Shown: piece by piece, positions 43,630-51,480 of the stretch
How positions within the stretch are numbered: position 1 is the stretch's first letter
Layout: the number at the start of each line of letters is the position of its first letter
Origin: Haloarcula rubripromontorii
GTDB taxonomy: Archaea; Halobacteriota; Halobacteria; Halobacteriales; Haloarculaceae
Reading direction: 5' to 3'
DNA length: 64,000 nucleotides
Assembly: GCF_001280425.1 (NCBI RefSeq)
Contig: NZ_LIUF01000003.1
Location: forward strand, 1-64,000
Made by a program: the position numbers and the translations under genes
The notes under the pieces: model-generated
Seen by the model: the letters and a program-made list of their open reading frames with translations, nothing else
What the model was told of the DNA's origin: nothing
Databases searched by the model: none

Positions 43630-44612
43630 GCACGGCCGAATCCACGACATCACCGAATCCGGGACTCCGTGACCGCGTCGGCACAGTGTTCACGATTCGA
43701 CCGCTTACGGTGGGTCTAGCGCTGTTCTGGGTCTGGGTTCTCGCTCGCTGGACCACCGATTTCGTCCTCGCAGGGCTATTCGGGCTCGACCGCGGCACAC
43801 CGTTTATCCCGGCAGCTCCGTTTCTGACAACAGCGGATACTGTCGGCTCACTCGCCGCGTCACTCGGTGCGGCCGGAGCGCCCCTCGTATGGTTCGCGGA
43901 CGCGCTCCGGTTTGCCGCTGACGCGACGGCGTACCTGCCGGCGCTGGCACAGGGCATCTGGACGACCGTTCTGCTCACGGTCTTCAGCGTCTGTCTCGGG
44001 TTCACGCTGGCGCTTCCGCTTAGCATCGTTCGCGTGTACGGTGGCCGGTGGGCTCGCTGGCTCGCGCTGTCGTACACGGAACTCATCCGCGGGACGCCAC
44101 TGCTCGCCCAGTTGTTCGTGCTTTACTTCGCGACCTCACTCACGCAGGTTCTCAGGGGCGTCCCGGGGGTCGGTGTCGGCTTTGTCCCGGCGCAGGCGTT
44201 CTGGGTGGCCGTGATCAGTTTCACGCTGAACAGCGCTGCCTACCAGTCCGAATACCTGCGTGCGTCGCTGGAATCAGTCGACGGCGGCCAGCTGACTGCT
44301 GCACGCGCCATCGGACTCTCAAAGCTCGAAGGAATACGGTACGTCGTCGTTCCCCAGGGCCTTCGGCTCGCGCTGCCCAGTTGGACGAACGAACTCGTGT
44401 ACCTCATTAAGTACTCCTCACTGGCGAGTTTCATCACTGTGCAGGAACTGTACGGCAAAACCAGTACCATCGCAAACGAAACGTATCAGTATACGGAACT
44501 CTTCGTGCTGGTGGCGATACTGTACCTGGCCTTGGTCGTGTCGGCATCAGCAGTGATGGATCGTGTCGAATCGCACACTGCAACTGCCGGTGTCGGACAC
44601 ACGAGACAATGA
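43626..44612 (+). CDS. Polar amino-acid ABC transporter, permease 2
   Basis: This 328-residue permease is larger than its partner because of an N-terminal extension of about 100 residues with extra hydrophobic segments (VGLALFWVWVLARWTTDFV). The core has LNSAAYQSEYLRASLES and the EAA loop DGGQLTAARAIGLSKLEGIRYVVVPQGL. It closes the importer operon. Long N-termini of this sort occur in some GlnP-like permeases. Confidence 0.88.
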   Translation: MSTAESTTSPNPGLRDRVGTVFTIRPLTVGLALFWVWVLARWTTDFVLAGLFGLDRGTPFIPAAPFLTTADTVGSLAASLGAAGAPLVWFADALRFAADATAYLPALAQGIWTTVLLTVFSVCLGFTLALPLSIVRVYGGRWARWLALSYTELIRGTPLLAQLFVLYFATSLTQVLRGVPGVGVGFVPAQAFWVAVISFTLNSAAYQSEYLRASLESVDGGQLTAARAIGLSKLEGIRYVVVPQGLRLALPSWTNELVYLIKYSSLASFITVQELYGKTSTIANETYQYTELFVLVAILYLALVVSASAVMDRVESHTATAGVGHTRQ

Positions 44613-44654
44613 TTACCCTCTTGGGACCTCCGATCAACTATCATAACACATCCT

Positions 44655-45371
44655 ATGAGTCACGCTGATAGCGCCGGAGCACGGCTCACACTCGACCTGT
44701 GGCACCCGAACTGCTGGGCTATCGAGGCGACCGACTGCACGGACGGTGGTATTCTGGCGCACACGGTACAACAGACCGTTCAGTCGTCGACAGCATCGGT
44801 CAACGGTGTGTTTACAGTGTATGGAGCTACGAAGTCGGCTGTCGAAGACTGCCTCGACGCAGTCCGTGCCTCACCCCACGCCGGAGAGATACAGGAACTC
44901 CAGGCACGGATCGGACACAAGCGCGATGCACCCGGCACCGTCGTCAGACAGTTTCTGCTAGAGTACGATCCAGACGAACTAGTCTGTCCGACGCTCCTTG
45001 AACACGGGTTCGTCCACAGTGCGCCCGTTCGTATCGAAGACGGTCGCGAGCGCTGGCAAGTGAGTTTCACTGGCGAGCGGCCCGAAATTCAGTCCGCACT
45101 CGATGCCGTCGAAGCTGACGCCGACGCTGACGTGTCGGTCGAATCCATCGTCACGCCTGACAGTGACTCTGAACGCTCGGTGAGTGGGCTGCGAACCGAC
45201 TCGCTAACGCCGGCACAGCGACGAGCCTTCGAAGCGGCCCGCGAAGCAGGCTACTATCAGTGGCCGCGCGGAATCTCGGTCCGCGAACTCGCCGCAGAGA
45301 TGGACATCTCGAAGACGACGCTCCTCGAGCATCTCCGAACCGCCGAATCGAAACTGCTGGATCCCGAGTAG
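44655..45371 (+). CDS. Bat-type (HTH-10) transcriptional regulator
   Basis: This 238-residue haloarchaeal regulator has the N-terminal domain with the common DLWHPNCWAIEATD motif, a middle variable region and a C-terminal HTH-10 helix-turn-helix. The HTH reads LTPAQRRAFEAAREAGYYQWPRGISVRELAAEMDISKTTLLEHLRTAESKLL. Such proteins switch metabolic operons, for example DmsR or NarO. It follows the importer with 42 bases between, so local control of amino-acid import or catabolism is inferred. It has few cysteines and lacks an obvious Fe-S cluster motif. Confidence 0.9.
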   Translation: MSHADSAGARLTLDLWHPNCWAIEATDCTDGGILAHTVQQTVQSSTASVNGVFTVYGATKSAVEDCLDAVRASPHAGEIQELQARIGHKRDAPGTVVRQFLLEYDPDELVCPTLLEHGFVHSAPVRIEDGRERWQVSFTGERPEIQSALDAVEADADADVSVESIVTPDSDSERSVSGLRTDSLTPAQRRAFEAAREAGYYQWPRGISVRELAAEMDISKTTLLEHLRTAESKLLDPE

Positions 45372-45616
45372 TCCTATCGGTGGCGCTTTCTCTGGGTGGA
45401 TCTTCCTGAGACGGCTGAAGTCATGGCATCTGCAGTTTCTGGCGGGTCATCTCGTACGAGCCTGTGATCGTCTGCCTCGTCTGAGCCCAATGGAATCAGC
45501 CGTTAAGACAGCGGGCGAGACAGCAATCGCCTAATTTAGTATAGCGGTATGTAATTTATAAGTCCAGCAGCCACCATCTTGGCTACGGCTAAAGTATGGG
45601 TTAAACTACAAATAAG

Positions 45617-46654
45617 TCACAGCAGCGAGTAGATTTCAGCCTCGTACACGTCTCTGACCCGAGTCCCCCATTCGTGGGTGTACGTGTCGATAACATCCTG
45701 TGCCACGTCGCCTCTGAGGTACTTGACGACACCGCGGTCGCCAGTCCGGTCCCGGAGATGTGTCGTGAAGAAGTGTCGGAAGTAGTGCGGTGTCACGTTC
45801 TCTTCGGCTCCCCCACCGTCCGTGTACCACCCGAACTCACGGGCGTGGGATTCGACGATGTGGTGTACCATGTTCGGCGTGAGTCGCTCTCCCCAGCTGT
45901 CGCTTGTGGACACAAACAGCGGCGCTGCAGGGGACTGCGTGTCCGGCCGAATCGCGAGCCAGCGTCGCAGCACTGAAGCCAGCTCTGCATCGACTGGAAT
46001 CGTTGTCTCGCGCTTGCGCTTGTTGGACGCGGTCCGTTCTTCCCCGTTACTGGCCTCACCACGAGTCGGGTCTGCCGCGACGAACAACGAGTCCGGACGC
46101 CCATCAAGCCCTGCTCGGACCGTAATATCTGGTCTGGGGCCGGGGGTGTCGAGGTTGAGGTCCCGGATGTCGAGGTTACACAGTTCGCCGGCCCGCATTC
46201 CCGTTTTCAGCAGTGTCACTGTGATAGCTCGCTCAAGTGGATGTGAGATGCTGTCGACGAACGCACGCATCGACTGAAGGTCGATCTCCCGACGGGTCGG
46301 GTCGGTGTTGATCGATTCGTCCATCTCCTCCATGACCAGCGTCATCGGGTTCGAATCGAAGACGCCGACCTGAGTCATGTACGCGAAAAACCGGTGCAGA
46401 TATGATGCATATGTTGCGACAGTGCTTTCTTCGGCATCTCCACGGAGACTGTGGACATATGCCATACAGTCGCGGTGGGAGGCCTCTTGAACAGGAAGAG
46501 GCTGGCTGCTATCCGCCAGATAGGACTCGAAGTCTCGCAGGACGCGCTCGTAAGAGGCACGAGTCCGGTCGCTCTTTCCGTGATACCGGATGTCATCGAG
46601 GAAATAGCCGATCGGGTCCGATTCGGCGTCCGGTGTGGCTGTATCCGTGCTCAT
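45617..46654 (-). CDS. Tyrosine recombinase/integrase
   Basis: This 345-residue protein has an N-terminal SAM-like core-binding domain (about 10-110: DPIGYFLDDIRYHGKSDRTRASYERVL) and a C-terminal catalytic domain. The first catalytic Arg is in TGMRAGEL, the HxxR box is HYFRHFFTTHL, and the tyrosine is in DTYTHEW. The usual second His before the tyrosine (LGH) is replaced in YLRGDV by Gly-Asp. It is translationally coupled to the DUF5805 gene (ATGA overlap). It could be a mobile-element integrase or a resident Xer-like recombinase; no flanking tRNA gene or att repeat was found. Confidence 0.88.
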   Translation of the reverse strand: MSTDTATPDAESDPIGYFLDDIRYHGKSDRTRASYERVLRDFESYLADSSQPLPVQEASHRDCMAYVHSLRGDAEESTVATYASYLHRFFAYMTQVGVFDSNPMTLVMEEMDESINTDPTRREIDLQSMRAFVDSISHPLERAITVTLLKTGMRAGELCNLDIRDLNLDTPGPRPDITVRAGLDGRPDSLFVAADPTRGEASNGEERTASNKRKRETTIPVDAELASVLRRWLAIRPDTQSPAAPLFVSTSDSWGERLTPNMVHHIVESHAREFGWYTDGGGAEENVTPHYFRHFFTTHLRDRTGDRGVVKYLRGDVAQDVIDTYTHEWGTRVRDVYEAEIYSLL

Positions 46655-47064
46655 TCGTCTCGAACATACCCCCCATGTCGCCCGCTGTACTGCACTTCGT
46701 TGTTGGACTGCAGTTCCTGCAGCGTGTCTTCGAGGCGGTCCTCGATGTCGTCGGTAAGCTCGGCGAGCAGGTCATCCCACTCGTAGTAATCCCCGTCAGC
46801 CAAGATGTCCCGGACCCGGTCTTTCAGCCCGTCACCCCCAGGGGTAGCGCCCGGAGAACGGGGTTCCTCGCTATCGTTCTCAGCGGCGTCCGATCCGCCC
46901 GTTTCGGACGCTGCTGGCTCGAAACCGCTTCGGCCTGCCTGTACCATCGTCCGGACGAACTCGCTTTGGCTCATATCCAACTCCTCGGCGTGGGCCTGCC
47001 ACTGTTCCTTCTGGTAGGCCGGAATATACGTCCGAACCGTCGTGCGCTCACTGTCACTGGACAC
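46651..47064 (-). CDS. DUF5805-like ribbon-helix-helix protein
   Basis: This 137-residue protein starts with a ribbon-helix-helix-like region (TTVRTYIPAYQKEQWQAHAEELDMSQSEFVRTMV). An acidic/Gly linker follows (58-85), then a small winged-helix-like C-terminus (DYYEWDDLLAELTDDIEDRLEDTLQELQSNNEVQYSGRHGGYV). This matches my memory of DUF5805, which often precedes a tyrosine recombinase in haloarchaea. It probably binds DNA, as an accessory factor or repressor. Inverted repeats lie upstream of its start. Confidence 0.75.
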   Translation of the reverse strand: MSSDSERTTVRTYIPAYQKEQWQAHAEELDMSQSEFVRTMVQAGRSGFEPAASETGGSDAAENDSEEPRSPGATPGGDGLKDRVRDILADGDYYEWDDLLAELTDDIEDRLEDTLQELQSNNEVQYSGRHGGYVRDE

Positions 47065-47112
47065 AGTCTCCTCTCGAACGCCGGGAACTTCAATGTAGTC
47101 CCATACTCAGAG

Positions 47113-47143
47113 ATAAAAGCCTTTATTTGGGTATATGGTACCC
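47113..47143. promoter_or_regulatory. Inverted repeats upstream of DUF5805/integrase
   Basis: ATAAA-AGCC-TTTAT (47113-47126) and GGGTA-TATGG-TACCC (47129-47143) are two adjacent dyads, 50-80 bases before the DUF5805 start. The AT-rich first one could contain the TATA box on the minus strand. They may be the binding sites of the ribbon-helix-helix protein or a recombination site. Confidence 0.35.
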
Positions 47144-47459
47144 TATTTTGCCCCATTCCAATCAAATATTCAATAATTTAGCGGATATAGGGGTCCACAC
47201 TCACAACTATAAGGTTCGCTGGAATGTTGGCCCCATTGTTGATTCGTCCAGATTGGGGAGGATATGGCAGGCCCTCGAGTGTCAATAAGAGGCTCGGAAT
47301 GACCGGACTGCCCTGCCGGTTGATGCCTTGGTCGTCTCACGTACGCATCCGTGGCCCCAGATGAGGCGTGTACCGCCGCTGTTGGCATCTTCCGGTGACC
47401 GGTGCGGTCCGCTCCGTAGACATCTCGGTCGGTCAATGAGCCCCAGTATACTGTTCCGG

Positions 47460-47870
47460 TACAGTAGGCGATACCACGTCTGTGCGCTGTTCTCTGAGAC
47501 GTTGAAACGCGGTGGCTCCAATCAGTCGTGGTCATGCCATCCAAACACCTTGCCATCAACTTGCTTGTTTTGCTGGCAGCTCAGACTCGTTTCTGACGCT
47601 GCGAGGCTGGCGGAATCGCACTGTGGAAGGTCCTGATGCTGTGTCGTCCGGCCTGTACTGCCACACGTAAACACGCTTAACCGCCCACGCTCTGACCTGC
47701 CACCAACATGCACTGTATCTACACCGTCTCCGTACAGCCATTCCAGTAAGTACGACATACTGCCCCATGACTGCGTGGTCCCGGGCTCGCTTCCAGTACA
47801 GTCGCTAGACACGCCTACGACTGTCTCGATACTCTCCCCGGAAAACTTCGTCTTCAGCGGCTCCAAACGG
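47460..47870 (-). pseudogene. Decayed TnpB (IS1341-type) fragment
   Basis: On the minus strand a 114-codon frame contains VDTVHVGG, then CGSTGRTTQHQD, SLAASETSL and WHDHD, and the protein-like sequence continues in another frame as LEPPRF. This order resembles the C-terminal zinc-ribbon end of haloarchaeal TnpB proteins (VDTVYVGD..., CGSTxRTTxHxDTLTC, ADLTASETFL, WDDHxWSESPR), but much is deleted and the second Cys pair is lost. I read it as a remnant of an IS200/IS605-type element. It lies next to the recombinase genes. Resemblance is from memory and partial. Confidence 0.45.
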
Positions 47871-48600
47871 CTTCATTTCCCGAACTGTTGCTGGGTTTTC
47901 GCGTCATGTCATTAACTCTCTGGACCATCTCACGGTTTTCGTACAGATACTGCTTGCCAGCGTGATGGTACAGGCAGCGGGAGTGTATTTGCCACTCTCT
48001 TGAGTAGCCGCGTCATCGGGCAGTTGCGTGTCCCCCGGCAGAAGCAGTCATGAGTAAGCGCCGAAAAGGCAACCAGTGTCTCGTACCACAATCCAACGGC
48101 TCCACCTCGTGTGGTCGGCTGATTCGGGTTGGCAGCGATTTAGGGTTGAAACATCCTGTGGTTGTCAATCTCACAGTGGTTCCCAATCAGCAGCTCAGGC
48201 CCCGGGACTGCTCGTCTCCTCTACCGGTCTACGATATGCTGCGAATGCTACCCTTGCGTACACGCCCGTTGCCCTCGTTGCCACGGAAATCCGGTCGGTC
48301 TGGTGTTCTCCGACCGACGTATTCGGTCCTTCTTCGTATTCAAGCATTCGCGCCATGCGTCGCTGTTCTGTGGCACTAACAGGTGGCAGGCTATCGAGAA
48401 CAACTTCGCACTGCCCTGGGGCGGTCTGTACCACGACCCTGTCCGCTTCTGCACACGGAACCGAGCGTCCGATCGCTGGGACAATACAGACCACGAGGCT
48501 ATAGAGTACTGAACCGAAACCCTCCTGCATTAGCGTGTCGAGACTGAAACTAGGGCTATGCGTACCCGACGACACGCGTCTGCTCAGGTGGGTGAGTCCG
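47871..48600. other. Gene-poor region beside the recombinase
   Basis: About 730 bases where frames exist on both strands but none has a convincing haloarchaeal composition. The longest minus-strand one (48195-48530) is not acidic enough, and the plus-strand one is Ser/Arg-rich. Together with the TnpB fragment it looks like degraded accessory DNA. Confidence 0.45.
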
Positions 48601-48723
48601 GTGGCTAACGACGCACTCGTTCTCTTGTTCATGATTGCGATCCTTCTGGTAGTCATGATTGTAACCCTTATCGGTGGGTTCTATCTGGTCAAGTATCTCG
48701 TCGAGCGGACGTTCAATTCGTAA
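48601..48723 (+). CDS. Small single-helix membrane protein
   Basis: A 40-residue frame starting at GTG 48601 (or GTG 48592) encodes one strong membrane helix (ALVLLFMIAILLVVMIVTLIGGFYL) followed by a short basic/acidic tail (VKYLVERTFNS). The clear amphiphilic design suggests a real microprotein, but it is short and I see no recognisable family. It sits in gene-poor DNA. Confidence 0.4.
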   Translation: MANDALVLLFMIAILLVVMIVTLIGGFYLVKYLVERTFNS

Positions 48724-49073
48724 GCGTGGCCCACCAGAACAGTCTGACCATCTGATGTTTAATTACTACTGATAATCCTCATGCGACACTCTCAGCGATG
48801 CACTCGGAACAAGTAAACTCTATATGGCTATACAGAATTTGAGTTGGTCAATCCAGATTCGGATTGGATATCAGAAGCTCAGTAGCCAGGCCATATCGTA
48901 CTCGCATGTCAGCAGCGATCTGAACTGACCGAATCAGGACGAGTTATCCCTGTGGCGAGGACAGTTTCTTTTCACGAGCTACTCGAATTCAGCGTTGGGC
49001 TGCCGTGAGAACGATGGCTGTCAGCAGAAATCAGCGACGTGGTCGCCGGTCCGGACTTCCGCCGGAACATCTG
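48724..49073. other. Intergenic region, no gene seen
   Basis: About 350 bases between the small membrane protein and the end of the coiled-coil gene. It is relatively AT-rich from 48760 to 48900. I see no ORF, tRNA or strong repeat. Confidence 0.5.
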
Positions 49074-49499
49074 TCAGTCTCTATCTCTTCCGGTCGCTAC
49101 GCCCAGAATCGTCGTCTCAGCGTCGAAATACGTCGGCGCGTCGGTCTCGATTTCGAATTCAAGAACAGTTTCGAGATCGCCAGCGTCCTCGGCGAGTTGT
49201 TCTGCAAGATCTGTATATCCCGCAGCCAACGTCCGGTATTCCTCAATTGTTGCCTGTTTCGTTTGCGCTCGCTCCTGCTTGGCCTCGATTTCGGCGATAG
49301 TAGCTTCCGCATCACCGTCCGGACGGTCGGGACTCTCGGTTAATGTCGCACGAGCGGTGGCAGTGTCCTGTTCGATTTCTTCGAGCAGATCGGAGAGCGC
49401 CGCGCTCTGTTGCTCTATCTGACCCGCAAGAATCGCAGCTTGGGTTCGACAGTACTCGGCGAGTTCAGCCCGCGAAATATCGCCCATGTCGTCGCTCAT
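49074..49499 (-). CDS. Small coiled-coil protein encoded with a receptor
   Basis: This 141-residue protein has a short N-terminal region (DISRAELAEYCRTQAAILAG), two long amphipathic helices rich in Ala/Glu/Gln and a C-terminal beta-like segment (LETVLEFEIETDAPTYFDAETTILG). It is the third gene of the operon with the binding lipoprotein and the tip-less receptor, 56 bases after the receptor stop. No motif for CheW, CheR or kinase function is visible. A partner or adaptor of the receptor's coiled coil is an inference from context alone. Confidence 0.7.
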   Translation of the reverse strand: MSDDMGDISRAELAEYCRTQAAILAGQIEQQSAALSDLLEEIEQDTATARATLTESPDRPDGDAEATIAEIEAKQERAQTKQATIEEYRTLAAGYTDLAEQLAEDAGDLETVLEFEIETDAPTYFDAETTILGVATGRDRD

Positions 49500-49555
49500 T
49501 GAACACGGTACGTCGCCAGCGCGAAAACCGGTTTCGGTGAAAGCAGCGACGCGGG

Positions 49556-51478
49556 TTACTCTTCTTCCTCTTCGCCGAGACTCTGTGACGGACCGCCCGA
49601 GAAGACGAACTCGTGTTCGGCTTCGGTTTCGAAGCGGTTCAGGATGTCACCGAGTGGCTTCGCGTAGCGTTTGAGCTGTTCGGCCCGCGAAGACACCTCG
49701 TTGAGCTCTGCGGCCTGCTCTTCGGCTGCGCCAGCGACAGTCTGGGTCTCGGCCATCATCTGGTCACTCGTTTCGGCGGCCGACTGCAGCGTCGTCGCAA
49801 CCGTCCGGAACCGCTCAAGCGAGTCGCCCAGATCGATGTCCGGATTGTCCGCTTCCAGTTCTTCGAGCGTGTCCACGAGGGTGTCGAGGTCCTCCGAGAT
49901 GGTTGCGAGACGGTCCTTCTGATCGTAGGCGTCGTCGGAGATTTTCTGCGTCGATTCGGCGACCTGCTCGGACGCGTCACGGACAGACTCCGCACTTGAC
50001 AGAACGACGTCCCCAGATTCCGCAACTTCATCGGCGAAGCTGTTGAGCTGGCCGATCGTCTTTTCGAGTTCGTCGACCATGCCGTTGAACTCGCTGGCGA
50101 TACGATCCATCGATTCGTTCTCGCCGTCGGTGTCCATCCGCTCGGTCAGGTTTCCAGCGGCCGTCTCCTCCATCACGTCGGAGAACTCCTCGGCCTTCTT
50201 CTGGAGATACTTGTTGACTTCGAGGGCTTCGGCTCGGGAAACCTCCGCCTCTTTCTGTGCACGCTCGGCCTCGTTGATCTGCTGTTTGAGCGCGTCGCGC
50301 ATATCAGCGAACCCGCTGTACAGGCGACCGACGTTGTCGATGCGACTGGTAGCGATATCGACGTCGAGGTTCCCCTGTCGCATCTGGTCCGTTTTTCGGG
50401 TCAGTCGGTCAATAGACGTCGCCGTGTTGTACCCGAGTATCGCACCGACGCCTGCGATGAGTAGCACCATCAGTGCCGTCCCGATGAGCCCGTACTGTTG
50501 GACGTTCTGGACGAACCCAAATACCGCAGAGTTAGGCGCGTGCACGAGGACGACCCAGTTCGTTCCCTGTATCGGTGCGTAGCCGACGGTGTAGCGTTCG
50601 CTGAGGACGTCAGCCGCCGGCATATCGGCGGTGACACCGGATTGCTGTTCTGAAGACCGGAGGTCATTTGCCTCGGTGATCGGCGCGGTCGCGCGGCTGC
50701 TCTCGCTGTACGACTGCAGTATATTCTCTCCGAGGCCACGGCTCCCGTCTCTGGGTTCGTCGATCATGACGACCGCCGACCCGTTGACGACTTGCGTGAA
50801 TCCGCCTTCGGCCCTGTTGTTCCCCTGTAGCGAGTTGGCAATCTCATCGAGTGAGTATTCAATGAGAATATACCGGTTCTGCGAGGCATCGACAGGGCTG
50901 ACAAAGCCAACGACAGGGCCGGAGTTTGTCTGGTACACGTCAGAGACGACGACATCGCTTGCCGTCTCGAAGTCGGCACCGGTAAGCCAGCCTCTGCTCG
51001 TCGATTCGAGCGGTGAGTTGGTCAGTACCTGTGAGTTAGATGTGCTGGCGACGACTTGAGACTGGGCTGCGTTCCGTTCGATCAGATGGATATCGGACGC
51101 ATCTGCCGACAAGGCGGCTTTCCGATTATTGAGTTCGATATTGATATCGTCGGTATCGCTACTGGCCCAGATATCATCTGAGGAGACGAATTGAGTCGAT
51201 AGCCGGTTTCGGTCTACCCACTGTGACAGGATGTCCGCTTCCTGTGCGGCTGCGTTCTCGTAGTCACTCAGAACCTGTTTTTCAGTGTAATCTCTGACCT
51301 GCTCCGTCGCGGCAAGACCGATGAGCCCAACCGACAGCGCCATGACGAAGAGGACGATGCCGAATTTGAGTGCAAAGTTTCGCCGGATGAAATCCGGGAC
51401 GACTGTCGCCAGAATCCCACCGCCGGCGTTCGAATCGGTCTCTGAACTGTCTGGTATCTGTGTGTCTCCTGAGCTCAT
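49556..51478 (-). CDS. Chemoreceptor-like membrane receptor lacking the signalling tip
   Basis: This 640-residue protein has TM1 about 35-58 and an extracytoplasmic region 60-320 of the double-Cache size, with Tyr/Gly-containing strands. TM2 is about 325-350, HAMP 1 about 351-403 and a second HAMP-like unit about 430-480 (AAGNLTERMDTDGENESM). A descending helix (480-540), a short acidic turn (EADNPDIDLGDSL) and an ascending helix (555-615) follow. The chemoreceptor tip with the QTNxLALNAxIEAAR motif, present in both other receptors of this window, is missing. The protein therefore should not dock CheA/CheW in the usual way. It starts two bases after the solute-binding lipoprotein stop, so the ligand is probably what that protein binds. 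Confidence 0.85.
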   Translation of the reverse strand: MSSGDTQIPDSSETDSNAGGGILATVVPDFIRRNFALKFGIVLFVMALSVGLIGLAATEQVRDYTEKQVLSDYENAAAQEADILSQWVDRNRLSTQFVSSDDIWASSDTDDINIELNNRKAALSADASDIHLIERNAAQSQVVASTSNSQVLTNSPLESTSRGWLTGADFETASDVVVSDVYQTNSGPVVGFVSPVDASQNRYILIEYSLDEIANSLQGNNRAEGGFTQVVNGSAVVMIDEPRDGSRGLGENILQSYSESSRATAPITEANDLRSSEQQSGVTADMPAADVLSERYTVGYAPIQGTNWVVLVHAPNSAVFGFVQNVQQYGLIGTALMVLLIAGVGAILGYNTATSIDRLTRKTDQMRQGNLDVDIATSRIDNVGRLYSGFADMRDALKQQINEAERAQKEAEVSRAEALEVNKYLQKKAEEFSDVMEETAAGNLTERMDTDGENESMDRIASEFNGMVDELEKTIGQLNSFADEVAESGDVVLSSAESVRDASEQVAESTQKISDDAYDQKDRLATISEDLDTLVDTLEELEADNPDIDLGDSLERFRTVATTLQSAAETSDQMMAETQTVAGAAEEQAAELNEVSSRAEQLKRYAKPLGDILNRFETEAEHEFVFSGGPSQSLGEEEEE

Positions 51479-51480
51479 TG

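Noticed and set aside
48195-48530. 111-codon minus-strand frame in gene-poor DNA
   Set aside because: The predicted product is less acidic than real genes here and I recognise no motif. It could be a decayed gene, but support is too weak.
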